Shown here one piece after another: positions 1 through 15,000 of a stretch of DNA of 64,000 nucleotides. The translations under genes and the position numbers were made by a program. The number at the start of each line of letters is the position of its first letter. The first letter of the stretch is position 1. Source of the stretch: Branchiostoma floridae (Eukaryota > Chordata > Leptocardii > Amphioxiformes > Branchiostomatidae). The notes beneath the pieces were generated by a model that had not been told where the DNA came from, did no database searches, and saw only the letters and a list, made by a program, of their open reading frames with translations. Where the stretch lies: assembly GCF_000003815.2 (NCBI RefSeq), contig NC_049980.1, positions 24,843,035-24,907,034 on the forward strand. The letters run 5' to 3'.

Positions 1-3000
1 GTAGAAGTAGCTGACATGGCAGCCTTGATTTCAAAAGAGACAGGCAATGTGTTACTGGGCACAATGAGCTGCTCTTCATCTGCACTGTCGACATCAGCAG
101 CAGGGACAGGCACATGCCTACTAGGGGCACTCATGGTGTCAGCAGGGCTCACACTGCTGTCTTCTGTTGGCCAAAATGATTTTGGTGTTAAATATCATTC
201 AACATTAGGCAGAGACCATGCTTCTACAGTCTGGCACGTAACCAGTTATTAACTACAAACATGAGAGAAAAAAAAGGCCACATATTGAAAATGATAAAAT
301 AGACAGACAAAGACAGTTTAAAGTTTTGTACTCACCCTGTTGTGATCCACTCTCAGGGCTGGAGCCTACTGTCTCCTCAAAGGTTGTCCAATCTGACCCT
401 GTGACCTCTAGCACTGAAGAAGGGGACAGAGCTTTGTCTGTGGCAAAGGAGAGGGACACCTCTCCCATTGGGGTGTAGAAACTGGAGACTGAGGGCCTGT
501 TGGTGGGGGTCTGACAGGAAGGGCTTGTGCCTGATGGACCAGGTACTGTTAGAGTCTGCACTATGCTGTCAGCAGATCCCATCTCCAAGCTGTGTGAGTG
601 AAAAAGCAATAAACACATTAACCCAATCCATTAAAACTCTCTAGCATAAATACCAACTTTAAGATTTGAACTCATGTCTTGATACAAGTCACTTACCATG
701 GGCCGATGTCTTCTGCCTGAGAGTGAGAGAGATGTCCAGTCTGCCCATCACCTGCATCAGCCACAGCCGGATCTTGAAGCTTGGTGTCACCTGCCTCCGC
801 AGCTGGTTTCTGCTCTACCTCTGCATCTGTTAAATCTGCTGTCAACTCCTCAACAGTCTCTTCTGCGTCTAGATAATAATAAAGAATCATTCAACATTTG
901 AGAGTTTTCCTACGATCTTTGTGATTCTGGAATAAAGCTGTGAATTCAATCCTCACAAAAGAATCACACAGAATGTCCGGTAAGTGATCTTCACCTTTGA
1001 CTGTCTGCTCTCCTGCCTCACTGCCTGGAGCAGGGCTGGCCGACTCAGCCGTACTGGTGCCTGTGCAGCCGCTCAGACTGTCCATGCTGCCACTCTGGAC
1101 ACTGCCTGCTGTAAGATAAAACATACTTGTATAAATGACAATAAATGCAATAAACCAATCCTGACTGTCAACAACACAATTAGCAGTTTGGTTGACCAAT
1201 GAAAGAGTAGTAGCATGTCCATCAGATATTTGAATTTCTTTGTTTCTCCTGCAATTCTACATTTTGACAGAGATGAGCATGTCTATGGATCTATCTATAC
1301 ATAATTTTCTACTTTCCTTGTAGTCCCCAAGATGGCTAGTTGAAGAACCCCCTTAAATACATACTACAGTAGGTATATATGTCTATTCAGTGCTTCATCA
1401 CTGAGCGAGATGGTTTTTCAAATTTCATCCTCACCCTTCCTCCTGGCATGCCCGGCCACCACCATGAGCTGAGAAACAGTCTTCTCCTCACACTCGCTGT
1501 AAAGTTCCACTTTGGTGGTCCCCTCCGGTGTCACATCATCCACCAGCAGACGGAAAGTCTTGTCTTGGACAAGGTCCTCGAAAAACAACACTGCTTCGTC
1601 TGACCAGTCACCTACACAGTTAACAACATGTAGACACACACTCAAGATCATTTAAATAACGTGAATATGGGATAATGAGAAGTAGACAAATGGTATATGC
1701 AAAGCAAACTACAATTTAGTACAAAATAGTACACATGTGTATAGAATAGGCAAACAGGCCAGAAACAATTTTTCTAAATGCATAAAACCAGTACAACTTT
1801 AGCTCAACAGCAAAACAGAGGGTTTGACACTGATATTTGACAAAACATGGATATAATAAGGAGGTAAATTTAAACCTCGTATTGCTGAGAAAAAAACTAC
1901 AAAGAAACAACTTGCTATAATAACTGTATAACACAAAAGAGAAACTATAGCTTGCCAGTATCTGTACTCCTGCCCTGTATTTCAGACATGCTACATTCCA
2001 GTGCACAAGGAGGCACGGCAGCCAGATCAGCATCCAAGGGGCGAGTATTCACTGCGCTCACAGTCTCAATACTTCCAAAGTCAATAAACCGCACCGTCAG
2101 CATCTTGGAACTCACAACATCCAGAATCTAAATTCAGGCAGAAACAAACAAAATGTCATGCAGAAATAAATGTGCCTACTTAAACTAGAATATCTTTTCT
2201 ACTTTGGTCACAAGTTTTTGCAATCCTCTGCAAGGTGAGCAACAGTACTTGCGTTCACCCTTAGACATTGCCCCCCCTTCACAATGCTACAAACATAGCA
2301 ATGCTTTCTTATTTGTTACAATACATAATTTAACTTTTTACTTGTTCATCATTTCACAAGACATTTTCATCCAAGATAAACTTCTTATCCACAAGTAAGA
2401 ATCACACCTTTGCTCGGTACCAGGTCTGGTCCTCACTGTACAGTGCACAGCAGAGGTCACTTTCCTTTGGAGACTGCACTGTTTCCTGGCAGGACTGACA
2501 GTAGGCTGGAAGTGGAGCAACAGGAGAATTAAATACATATACCTGTTTTGTATACTATGTCCTGTCTGTTATTCAAAGCAAAAGCTACATGTAAAGAATA
2601 TCCTCCTGAATTCGTCCGAGCTTCTAAAAATCACAAGCTTTGATACAAAAGTTCAGCAATTTGGTGGATAAGATTAGCATAATGCATCAGATTGAGACGG
2701 ATGGATGGACAGACCTGAATCAAGTTGGACACGTAACCAGAAGAAGACTTAGGCAAGTAATCATTTTGCCATAGTCGTCAGTGCAAGTAAATGTATTTCA
2801 AGCTCTGAGCAAAGTCTTTCAAAGTCAAAGATTATGAGAAGAAAAAAAATAGAATCTATTATTCAGTAAACCATGTGTGTTCATCAGTCATTTCTTCAAC
2901 CTTCTTGACCACTTACATTTCACAATGAAGGCTTTGGATGCCTTGTGGATGAAATGTCTAAAAACAGGCTCCTGTATACAGCCCTGTGACATTGACCTAC

Positions 3001-6000
3001 TGAAAACATTGACCAACTGAAAACAAAGACACAATAATTTTGTGAGTACCATTTATCCTTGGGAGGTCAGCCTCGACATCCTGGCACCAGAACTGATCAG
3101 GTGTAGTCACGTTTGTCACCACTACATTCAGCTGGTCACCAGCTTTCACTTGCCGTGCTGCCAATCTGATGCTACCTTCTGTCTCAGGTGAAGTGCAAGA
3201 CTCTGTATCATCTTGTGATGTGGTTGAGACAGCTTCGCTACCAGTATCCTGAAAAAAGGGGGTAGTGTCAAATATGTTGATCAAAGTAAATGTATGTATA
3301 CTTTACCAAGAAAGTTATGTTTTCTGCAGCATTTCCATATACAGTATGTGCGTGAGTGTGTCAACAAGATAACTCGAGAATACTCAAAATACTTGGCTGT
3401 ATTAATTTAAATTTGGTAAGTGGATAGGTCTTGATGAGACCTCCAAATCATTTGATATAGGGCCTCCTTGCAGCTTGTTATGGTACTTCAGTTGAATTAT
3501 TTTTTTCAATCTTATGATCTGAAGATGGTACTGTCACCAAATTGGGGTGGTGGTTACCTCCAATGCACTGAAGGAAGTGACAGAAGTTTGATCCCCCTAG
3601 CAGCTTTAGCTTGTTTCGAATGGAGTTATCCTTCCCAAATGTCACTATGCATACTTGTTATTCATTAATTATAAGCTACGGCCGCGTGGCGCGTTGGCAC
3701 ACCCGATCCCTCGATCTCGGAAGTTAAGCAACGCGCGGTCCGGACAGTGCTTGGATGGGGGACCAACCAAGGACGTCCGGATTGCTGTAGCCTCACGAAG
3801 TTTTCACGAAATCGTCTTCCGGGAGGGACGTAAAACGGGGGTCCCGTGCTCGAGGAGGTGCCTCGACCACGTTAAAACAGCCTCATTACTCATACTTTGG
3901 GTACCTACTGGCTGCAAAATACACCAGATTATTATTATTAAGACACAAAAAAATACAGTCCCAAATTAAATGGTACATTGCACATACCCCTACTAAGATA
4001 CTCATGACTGTTCATTGTGTGTTCTTACTATGAATCAACGTCTCTCTTCTCTTTAAATCTACAGCACGTGTACAGTACCTGTGGTTCAGAAGACACCTCA
4101 CTCCCTTCTGCCTCCTCCCCTTCCCTTGTAGCTAACCTGCGATCCATAAGCTGCTGCACTATGTCCACACCTACATCATAGGTGAATACATTACAACTGG
4201 GTTAACAGTGGGGAGGCATATGTTTACACCTTTGTGTATGTCAGTTGCCAGAGGGTATAAAGTTATGCTAGGTGTTCACTTCAATAAATTAAAAAAAAAA
4301 AGGTAATGTCTTTCTAGTGCCAGCTACTTCTTAGGTACTTTCTTGTCTCATTCAATGGGTAGTGTCATCTTGTAAATACTGTTCATCATTGGTTTGGAAC
4401 CACCAATAATGATAATTAATGTAGTTACCCTCCACTGTGCAGGTTGCCAGGAGAATCTTCCCATCATCCTCCATGTCAGCGACCACGCCCCTGACCACAC
4501 CTCCAGAGCACAGTTCTTCCAGAGCTTCCTTCACCTGGCACGACCATGTTTCTGATGTTGCCTCAAGCCCACTTAAACCACAGTGCACTGCCTGGGATTT
4601 TGAAATAAACATATGTTTCTACTGTACTCTTAGTTGTGTCATAATAGCTTACCATCAACTGTAAGAGCAATAAATAGGGACAATTTGGAATGTTATGGAA
4701 ATTAGTCAGTACGTCAAAAGAGTAACCTGCCACTGGTTAATGATGACTTACAGGTTCTAGCTTCTAAATCCATCAACAGAATTTTTGTTTCATAAAGATT
4801 TTACAGCAAAGCAAAGACCTCGGCATATTTTGATAACAGAAACAGTAGTATGAGGGCTAGGCTCTTACTTGTGTGGGAAGGTCAGCTAGCTCAGGGTGCA
4901 GTTTACGGACATCACTGCTGTCCACAGTTTCTGTGTTCCCGTAGTCTACAAAGTACACAGTCACCTAGAGGGAAACGTGTCACAACTTTGTACTAAATAC
5001 CATTGAAAGTAAAATTAACATCCAAAACTAACAATAATGTCCTATGATTTTTACATAGTTAGGTTCAAGAAACAATGCCTGCAATGGTAGCAAATGCACA
5101 GAGGAAAAAGTAGAAACTTCAAGTCAATACAATATAATATCATTTGGAGGCAGCACATAAGTTAACGCTTGGTAGATCTAATGCTAAGAGACAAAGTTCC
5201 ATGCTCTCACACTTGCATCACACTTCAAAAGACGTCTATGCATGTCTAACTTTGTCACTTACTTTTTTGATGCTCTTTTCAAATCATCATATTTGAGCAG
5301 ATTACCTGGTTATTCTCGACAGACACCACTTCTGCCCTGTACCACAGCCCATCAGTAAACTTTGCACAGCAGATAGAACCCGTCATCATTTCTTTCAGTT
5401 GCAGATCTGACTCAGCTATCCTGTATGGAAGGTAGGTCAAAAATGTGTATTAAAAAATCCAACATGCAAAATTCCAAGAATCTTCTTTCATCTGTCTTAC
5501 ATCATTTTCACTTCAAGTTGATAATTCAGGTAACAACCAATATTCCAGTGAAGTGATGTGACGAGAATTAGATCAAGGTTCAAGAAACATAAGCATCCAC
5601 ACGCAAAGAAATGCAGCAAGCCTGTGAGTTGCTTTAAGCATCAGTTTTCAAACAGCCATAGTCCAATCAATCCTACCTGTCATAGATGTTGCTGATGTTC
5701 TCTGCCAGCTTGTTCAGGTCCTGTTCAGACTGGACCAGCTGCAGCACCATGTTGTCTGGGTCTTCAGCACTCAGGAAGTAGAAATCCACCTCCTCACCTA
5801 TGGACAGATGTGGCTTCTTGTACTGTGCTGGTGTCTCGTCTTCAGAGTCTGTAACAAAGAAGTAAAGCCACACTGGGTTACAAAAAAGTAACATTTCTTT
5901 CATATGTTTTAACCCTCATATTAGAACATTGGTTTAAAGGTTGCTGGCAACTAAGAGCAGTGTGTTTCATTCAAAAAATGAGGGCAGTAGTGTAACTGTG

Positions 6001-9000
6001 TTATAACCATAAAAAATAAGCAGTCAATCTAGAAAAAATGCTGACATGCTGAAAACTACATGTCAACTACTGGAATTCATTTCCAAACATCTAAACCTCA
6101 CCTTCACTCTCTTGTTCAGCGGTAGCCTGACCAGGCCCTCCCTTCACTTCATCACCAACCAGTTCCAACTGGTCAGTACCTGGCTCTGACTGGCCTGACA
6201 CTGAGCCTGCCTCATCAGAAACCAGTTCTGGCTGGTCAGACACTGGTTCCATCTGATCAGGGACTGGTTCTGCCTGATCAACAACCACTTCTTGCTGGTC
6301 AGTGATTTGATCTGGCTGGCCATACACAGGTTCTTTTTGGTCAGTACCACATTTTGGCTCTTTCTGGTCAGTAATCAGCTCTGACTCGTCAGGAACCGAT
6401 TCCCTCTGATCTGAAACTGGTTCAGGTTGATCTGACACTGACTCCACTTTGTCAATAACTGGTTTTGCCTTGTTGAACACTGATTCTTCCTGGTCAATAT
6501 CTGACTCTGACTTCTCAAATGCTGATTTTGTATGACCACTAACTGAATCTGGCTGATTAGTTACTGCCTGGTCAGGAACTGGCTCTGACTTCTCAGATAC
6601 AAGCTCTGGCTGGTCAAGACCCAAACCTGCAAGGTCTGCCTCTGGCTCTACCTGGTCTGACATTGTTTCAGCCTGGTTAGTTGCTGGTTCCAGCTTGTCT
6701 GACACTACCACATCTGCTTGGTCAGAAAGTGGCTCTGACTGGCAAGATACCGATTCAATCTTGTCTGTAACCAGTTCTGACTTGTTAGAATCTATCATTT
6801 CTGAGTCAGAAATTGGCACTGACTGGCAAGATGTGGATTCAGTTTTGTCTGTATCCAATTCTGGCTTGTTAGAATCTATCCCTTCTGGGTCAGAAACTGG
6901 CTGTGCCTGGCAAGATTCGGATTCAGTCTTGTCTGTAACCAGTTCTGGCTTGTTGGAATCTAGCACTTCTGTGTCAGAGACTGGTTTGTTTTGAGATTCT
7001 GCTGGTTCTAATTCTTCAGAATTTAGTGCTACCTGATCATCGATTAGCTCTGACTGTTCAGACTCTGATTCTAACTGTTCAGAGGCATCTTCAAACTGAT
7101 CAGAAACTGGTTCAAACTGGGTGGAAATAGAAACTGGATCGAACTGGGTGGGAACACAAACTGGTTCAAACTGGGTGGGAACACAAACTGGTTCAAACTG
7201 GGTGGGAACAGAAACTGGTTCAAACTGGGTGGGAACAGGTTTCAACTGGTTTGAAACTGGGTCCAACTGGACGGAATTTGGTTCCTCCTTACCAGGTTTT
7301 GTTTGAGCTTTTGCATGCTCCAAGGTGACCATCTTCTGGTTAATGGAGCTGCCATCACTTTCACTTGGGTCATAAAGAACCACATCAAATTTGTCATCAC
7401 ATTTGCCGTCAAACTTGGCCTTAAGCTCTTTCTCTATGCAGGCATCTGAAAAAATACATATTTTTGATGATTAGCAAAAGTGGACACTACAAGGCTTGAG
7501 TCAGTGTGCATCACCTGTTACTGTTATATTCTTTCAACACGAATCTGTTACTATTCTAATGCAAAACAATGTGACAAATTCAATCACTTGTTTCTTCTTC
7601 CCTCCTGACAATAGTACAAACCTTGGAAGACTTGAATAGCCTGGTCACTCCATTTGTCTGCCATGGGCACCAGTGCAGCAAGTCTACATGGTATAGCCTG
7701 CCCAGGCAGCTGGGACAGTTCCACAGGAAGGGGTCGCAGCTTGGCACAGGGGACAACTTCCGGGTTCCCATAGTCCACAAATCTGGAGAAAACAAATTGT
7801 TACATATAGCTAACAGTTCATTAAATCATTGTCTCCTGAGACTGGACTGCCAAAGAGAAGGGGAGTACATTATATAATGGGAATCTATTACAGAAGGGAT
7901 CAAGGTTGTATCAAACTATCAAGTCATTCCATCTTTGTACACACAACAAGTCATGTCCATGTAGGAATCAATAAAACAGGTGACAGTTGATTAAGAAACA
8001 TGCGAGACATTATGTACCTGACATCGCAGCCTTGCTGTGTAACAGCAGTGATGACTGCTCGGTACCACTGATCATCCACAGAGAACTGTGCCAGGCAGCT
8101 CTGGCCTTCCAGGGGGGTTGACAACGGCTCCACTAGATCACAGCAAAGAATAAAAAATCATCCGTTTTACATACATGTAGAGAGAACAGAACAGCTGTAA
8201 AATCCTAGGTCTGAACCTTGTCTCACACACCAAAAATTAATGTAAAAAAAACAAAACAGATGTAATAATATACAAGACGTCAAGCACATACCTGCTACGG
8301 CACAGTGGTTAGCGATGTCCTCCGCTAGCTTGTTCTGCTGTGTCTCTGCACTGGCCAGCTGACAGGAGAAATGGTCTGGTGACTCCCCACACAAGTAGTA
8401 CACAGTCTCTTCTGTCCCAGTCTCAACCTGCAGGGCTGGTATCCCCATGTTCTGGCTTTCAGGCTGAGCTCTCACGTCTGAGGAGACAGTCTCATGGCTC
8501 TCATCTAAGCCAGAGTCTGGTGTCTCATTCTGTTCCACAGCTGGCGTTGTCTCAGTTTGACTCTCCTTGCTAAGCTTTGCTCCGATCGACTCCTCCCCAT
8601 CAAGGAGCCTTACATTCCATCCACTCCCGTGCCTCTTGTTGAACTCCACCATCAGTTGTCTTTCCTCTGTGAGCTCTGAGAACTTCTCGTTCGTTCCGTC
8701 AGGCCAGGAACCATCAACAGGCAACACATCTGACAGACTGCATGCTATGGCCTGACCAGGCAAAGTCATGAACTTCGGGGAGATACTCTTCACACACTCT
8801 GCTGGGACGACTGCTTCCTTTCCTAAGTCGATGTAGTAGACGCTGACAGAATGGTTGGTGAACTGCACCCTGCCTCTGTACCATACCTCCTCTCCTTCCT
8901 CTGACAATGGCACTATGCAGGGCATCCCAGGTTTGATGTCAGCGATCTCTCGGTCACATGTACCAAGGCTGCTGTATTCCTCGTTTATCTCTTTAATCAG

Positions 9001-12000
9001 CATGTCCAGTTTTCCAGCGGATGTTGCAAGCTGGACGAAGAACATACTTGGGTTGGTGGTGTGGGAAATGTATCCCTCCTGTAGCTCTCCCTCATCGATA
9101 TCGTTAGCTGCATACACAAAGTTTGTTGGCTGAGGCAGACTTTCGATCGCAGAGACTTCCGGGTCCACACTTTGTAGACTATCACCAGTTTCATCCTTGG
9201 ATGGAGTGGAGGTCTTCACTGTGGTCTCTTCTACGTCTTCTCTCCCTACTCTCAGCACCATGTCTTTCACTGACGTCTCACCTTGGAACACCTCTACCAT
9301 CCACTTTTGTCCGTCTTGGTGCAAGAATTTGATGGTCAAGACTTCTGTCAAACCCTGCATAACACTGGTGATATCCTCAGGCAGATCAGTGGCTTTCTTA
9401 CCTAGTGCGCACTCAATAGCTTGTAGTGGGGTCACAAGGAACTCTGGCGAAACAGACTTCAACCTTTCCAACCCAACAGATTCAGAGTTGCCAAAGTCGA
9501 CATACAACACTGTGATAGCACTTCCTTCAACGCTGAGAACCTGTGCTCTGTACCACTGGTCATCTGCAGTGTACATGGAAAGGACAGGTGTGCCAGGTTG
9601 CAAGCTGTCCAAGGATGGAGTAGACAGGTCTTCACAGTGCTGAATTTTCTCCATCAGTCCCTCAAGCACCTCCTCTGCCCCTTCCATCTGTATGTAGAAC
9701 TTTGTTGGGCCCACCACAGAACTGATGTAGGCTGAGTGGCTTTCTCCCTCCAATATCTCTGACAGTTTATAGGCTGCTGTTTCCACTGACTTCTGACTCT
9801 CTTGTGTCAACGCTTCATTGACAGACAGATCTCCATCTAGGAGGATGACTTCTAGCACCTGCTTTTTGTCCTGTTTGATGACATCCTGTACATCAATTGT
9901 AAGTGCCTTGTCATTGGTCATGTCAGAAAATCGCTTAACCAGAGATATTTCCCATGGGGTGGGTAGGCTCTTCAGCACACACTCAAATGCTAGCTCTGGC
10001 AGCTCCATGAACTCAGACTTCATCTGTTTGACTTTTGATGATACCACTTCTTCTGTGTTTCCAAAGTCTACAAACTGCACTGTCAGTGATCCTTCCTTTA
10101 CTTCAACAACTTTTGCCCTGTACCATCCTCCATCCTCGCTGTACTGTGCCAGGCATGCTGTCTGTTCCTGAGGCATGCTCAATGCATCTTCCTCATCCTT
10201 CAGGTTTGAGCAGTGTGTATCAATAGTATCCATCAGTTCTCCCAGTGCATCTGACTGTTCAACCTTCTGGCACCAGATGTGGTTGGACTTGTCCATGAAC
10301 GAGATGTATGCTTCTATTCTGTCTCCTGTCTTGACACTGTCTGTTTTGAACAAAAGCCCTTCTTCTACATCTAGAGGAGGGTTGGTGCTGCTTTTAGCTG
10401 TGGTTGCCGTAGCATCAACACTAGTATCCTCAGTATCAATTGGTTTGGCAGGTTTGTCTGCTAACAGCTGCTTTCCAACCGTGTCACCTTTCTTCATTGC
10501 TTCAGCACTCATTGCCAATTCCACAGTATGAAGGCCACAGCCATCTTTTCCCAACACTTTAATGACATAAGCATCCTCTTGAGAAGTACACAACTGTGTG
10601 AACTTTGCTGTGGTGTCGTTGTCCCAAACACTGCCCGGTGGAGTTGTATTTGACAGACAGCACTGGAAGGCTTGAACCGGAACCTCGGTAAACTGCAACT
10701 TCATCACTTTCACTAGTGATCTCTCCACCTTCTCAGAGTTGCCATAATCCACAAAGATAACTTCCACTCCATCCCCCTCTACTTTGATGACTTTTGCTCT
10801 GTACCAACCTTGGTCTTCTGAGAATTGGGCTATGCATGGCATACCTGGTTGAGGGTCCTGAAGCACTTCTTCATTGTTGATGGCTGCATAGTAGTCACAG
10901 ATCTTTTCCATCAGTGAGGCCAGCTCAGACGTCGTACTTGCCAGTTGACACCAGAAGTTGGAGGGTGACAAAGTCACAGACACATATACTTCAACATTGC
11001 TTCCTTCAGTCAAGTCAACCTCCTTTAGAACAGGGAAAGGCTCTGAAGGTACTTTAGCTACTTCTGCAGGATGGTCCCCACTAGCTTTAGGCGTTTCTGT
11101 CTTGATATCTGCATCCTGTACAGCGTGTCCTCTCTTAACCATGTTCTTTCCAATATCTTCACTTCCATCTGACAGCTTGACTCTGACAGGTTCTTTTGAG
11201 TCGAGAAACTCTGCCTGTAGAACTCGCTCTATTGTCACCTCTTTGAACCATGAACTGGCTACATTGGACCATTCGGAACCTGTTGGTTTTGTTCCCTCTA
11301 ACACACATGCAACCGCAAATGGAGGCTGCTTCAGCAAATCAGCTTGTAGCTCCTGCACTTTCTCTAAGGGTACCATTTCCTGATTTCCATAGTCAACAAA
11401 CTGTACTCCTAGTTTTCCTTCTGACTTTTCTGTGATCCTTCCTCTGTACCAACTACAATCTTCTGAGAACTGGGCACAGCATGGGTCCCCAATACTGAGC
11501 TGAGCTGTAGAAGATAGTGGCTTTCCAGCCTGTGCTGACGACTCGACTGCTTCCATTAAATTGTTCAACTGAGGCTCCTGGTCTGCTACCTGGACCCAGA
11601 ACTTTGCTGGAGTCTCACAGTGACTGATGTACACTGGCACTGATCCTCCTGCTTGCACTGCGACAGGAGGATATTTCAAAGATGCTGGTGTGGTCAGCTG
11701 TGGTTCTGTCTCTTTCCGGTTGGACGTAGCAATAGTTGTACTTTTCTCTCTCTCTGATTTTTGTTGTACATCCTCTGGTTCCTTAGACTGTGAGGCTGTA
11801 GCTGTTATCTTCAAGATCTCATTGTTGATCTGCAGGACAGATTCTGGGTTTTCCAGCTCAACTTCATAGCTGTCCTGTTTCTTGTCAACTATAATGAGCT
11901 TCAACTGAGCCTCAGCAGTTAACTCTGCAAACTTGGCCTTGGCCTCAGGTGTCACAATGTCCACTTTTGAAAGGTAGCAGGGGAAGGCTTGTTTGGGGAG

Positions 12001-15000
12001 GAGGGCAAGCTCTGGTTTTAAGATCCTCATGTTGCTCTTACTGACTTGCTCCTGGTTTCCATAGTCAACAAACTGGAGGATGTATTGCCTCGGCGACACT
12101 GCTTCCTTCACTTCAGCTCTGTACCAGCCTTGGTCAACCAGCTTGTACTTTGCTATGACTGCGTGTCCAGGCTTCAGCTTTCCTACCTCTTCTGCGTCCT
12201 TGCTCAAGCAGTGCATATCAATGGCTTCCATAAGTTCATCCAACTTGGACCCCTGGCTCGTCCTCTGGCACCAGAACTTCAGTGGGTCATCTCCATCAGA
12301 GACAACAGCTATGCCTGACAGTCCGATCTTGACCTCAGGGTCTACTGGCACAGTTGGATTAGAGGCTGCTTCTTTTATGACCTTGGCAGGTGCTGCATCT
12401 ATCTTGCTTGTTGCAGACTTTGCAAGTTGTGCCTCTATCATCTTCTGTGTTATGCTCATGTGCTGTTTGCACGTCAAGTCAGTGAAATACAAGGGGACAT
12501 CTTCCTTGTTAGTCTGTTTGCCTGAAACAATGCACTTGAGCTCCTTGTCGATCACCAAGCGTTGTAGATGACCCAGTGCTTTACTGCTCCATGTCTCTCC
12601 ATCATAGGGCAAAATCTTCTCTTGCAGTGAGCACTTGAAAGCTTGCTGTGGTAGTTTTGAATAGTTTGGCTTTGACATCCGCAGATCTGTATGTAGCCTC
12701 TTTTCGCTGTTGCCATAATCCACATACCTTACTTCCACCTCATTGCCCATGACTTTTGTGATTTTGGCACGGTACCACTCGTTGTCTTCTGAGAATCGTG
12801 CCACACAGCCTTGGCCAACTTCTGGGTTTGAGATGAAATCTTTCTCACCACTGTTGTAATAGGTTCCCATGTCTTCCATCAACTTGCTGAGATCGTCGTA
12901 ACTTTGAACAGGCTGGCACCAAAACTCACTGGGACTGACGAAGAGTGACACCATCACATCAACAACGCTACCATCACCATAAGACAGCTCCTCGTACACA
13001 ATTTTGTCAGGTGATCCTGATGTCAAAGCTGTTTTCTGGTCAACTGGTTTTGGAGATACCGATCGACTAGATGTGGGGCTTCCTGCTTTGCTGCTGGCAG
13101 GAGTGCTGCTTCTGCTGGAGACAGATGGCGTGGCTTCCCTGGCAAATCCTGCCTGCACCAACGCCTGGTTCAAAGATGGCTCTTCTGCGCCTTTCTCCGC
13201 ATCTCGCAGTTCCAACAGTGCTTTTCCACGGGTGCTTATGCTGGTGACCTTTCCAACAAGTGTCCTTTCCTCCGTCAGTGAAAAGAACTTTTCAATTGCT
13301 TTGGCACTCCATGTTCCTGAGGTGGGTTTTACGTATGCTAAGCTGCACTCAACTGCATAGGCAGGTGCAACAGCAAATCTTTCATCAAGGACTCTTATGT
13401 CAGTTAGATCCAACATCTCTGTGTTCCCAAAGTCAACGAACTTCACTTCAACTTGTTGTTCCAGGACGTCTGTGATAACGGCCCTATACCACATGGAATC
13501 CTCTGAGTACAGGGCACAGCATCGCATACCAACTTCAGGATAGCTGATGGAGGACTGGGCCGCACTATAGAACTGCTGTAGCTTCTCAGACAAGTCGTCA
13601 ATGTCTTGAAAGTCCCGCAACAGTTGACAGAAGAACTGGTTTGGAGTGACAGAGTGTGTTACAGCTAATTCTTCTGTGGCACATTTCTTGATCTGAAGTT
13701 GACTGAATCCAAGAAACTGACTTGAGTCAACACTACCTTTTCTGGAAGAAGAGCTACTGGCCAGGGAAACACAACTAGAGGAGCGACTGTCAGCTGTAAG
13801 GGTGGATGGTGCAGTCATATAAGCACTTTGCTGACTGACAGAGCTTGATGCAGAGTCTGTGCTTCCACTGCTGTCAGATGCGGCTGGCTGTTCAGTCTCG
13901 TCTTTCAGTACCAGACTCTCTTTACCTGCGAGGTTGGAGGAACTTGGTGCGAGACTCTCTTGTGCCTGTTTCTTTTCTATCACCTCAGGTTGCTGTGGAA
14001 TGATATGTCCATTGGCAACAGCTGTTGCTGCTGCTCCAGGTGCTGGGATCACTGGCAACTGTTTAGGCGGAGGTTTGACATGGTCCCGTCTGGAAACCAA
14101 CGTTTGTGTGACTCTACCATACTCATTGTTGACATTCTTGCCTCTGTGGTCAAACAACTCGATCTCATACCGATCCTCCAGCTCTTCCCTGGCCACAATT
14201 TCTGCAACAAACTCCTTCTCCAACACCATCTGTGTAAACTGCTGCATCTGTCGCTCTGTCCACATGTCGTTCTTGCACAAGACCCCCAGCAAAGAGCACT
14301 GGATAGCTTGAACTGGCAACTGCATGTACTTCAACTTGATGGCTTTCACATTGACCCTGGAGATGAAATCTGCATTCCCATAGTCCACAAACCTCACCTC
14401 CACATCCCCACTTTTACATACACCTGTGATGACTGCTCGGTACCATTGCTCATCTAGGGTATACTTGGCCACACAGGGTACCCCTAGCCCACAGGTGTGT
14501 AAGGCCTCTTCCTCTTGGTTCAGTTGGGAGTAATGCTTGTTCATGTCCTCCATCAAGGTGTTCAGTTCTTCAGCAGAACTCAGCAGTTGGCACCAGAACA
14601 CATCTGGGTCAGTGGCATCGGTCACAAAGACATCTTGATAACTTCCCTCCTCTACAAACGGCTGGATGAACTCCACGTCAGTCGGAAGGATTCCTGGTGT
14701 AGGTGGCGGGGACGTGGGGACTCTACCTCGCAAGAAACCCTTCATTACTTTGCTTGCTGTTTGGTTATCCTTCATAAGATCAACTGTATATCTTCCACCC
14801 TGGTCTCTGGAGAACAGCTTTATCTTGACAGGCTCATCTTTTATGTGGTCCACAAAGTTTTTGGTAAACTCTGGAGCAAGGGTTGCCTTTGTCGGCACCA
14901 CATCTATCAGGCAGGCTTCAAAACACTGGGGAGGCAGGTCAGTGAAGTCCGGTTTGAGAGCTTTCACTCGCGACATCTCTACTGTCTCACAGTTTCCATA

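Larger units (their letters stand above)
6102..7445 (-). other. Repeat-rich acidic Pro/Gln/Glu linker exon of the Tudor gene
   Basis: Exon 4 of the Tudor gene encodes about 448 residues with no folded domain visible. After a short start it becomes a chain of degenerate SDQxEPVSDQ-type units rich in Glu, Asp, Ser, Pro, Gln and Val. It contains two regular arrays: nine-residue QFEPVxVPT units and three 28-residue units. It is probably a disordered spacer between Tudor 14 and Tudor 15. The phase fits on both sides: the acceptor after 7446 joins a one-base overhang from exon 3, and the donor at 6101-6100 leaves one base for exon 5. Confidence 0.85.

Noticed and set aside
3675-3792. Functional 5S rRNA gene
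   Set aside because: Too many differences from canonical 5S, and it is followed by a SINE-like body and ATT tail; treated as a SINE head.
6695-7306. Repetitive plus-strand open frames (DWQD/SVLSV and GSNWVGTQT repeats)
   Set aside because: Antisense readings of the coding tandem repeats in the Tudor linker exon.
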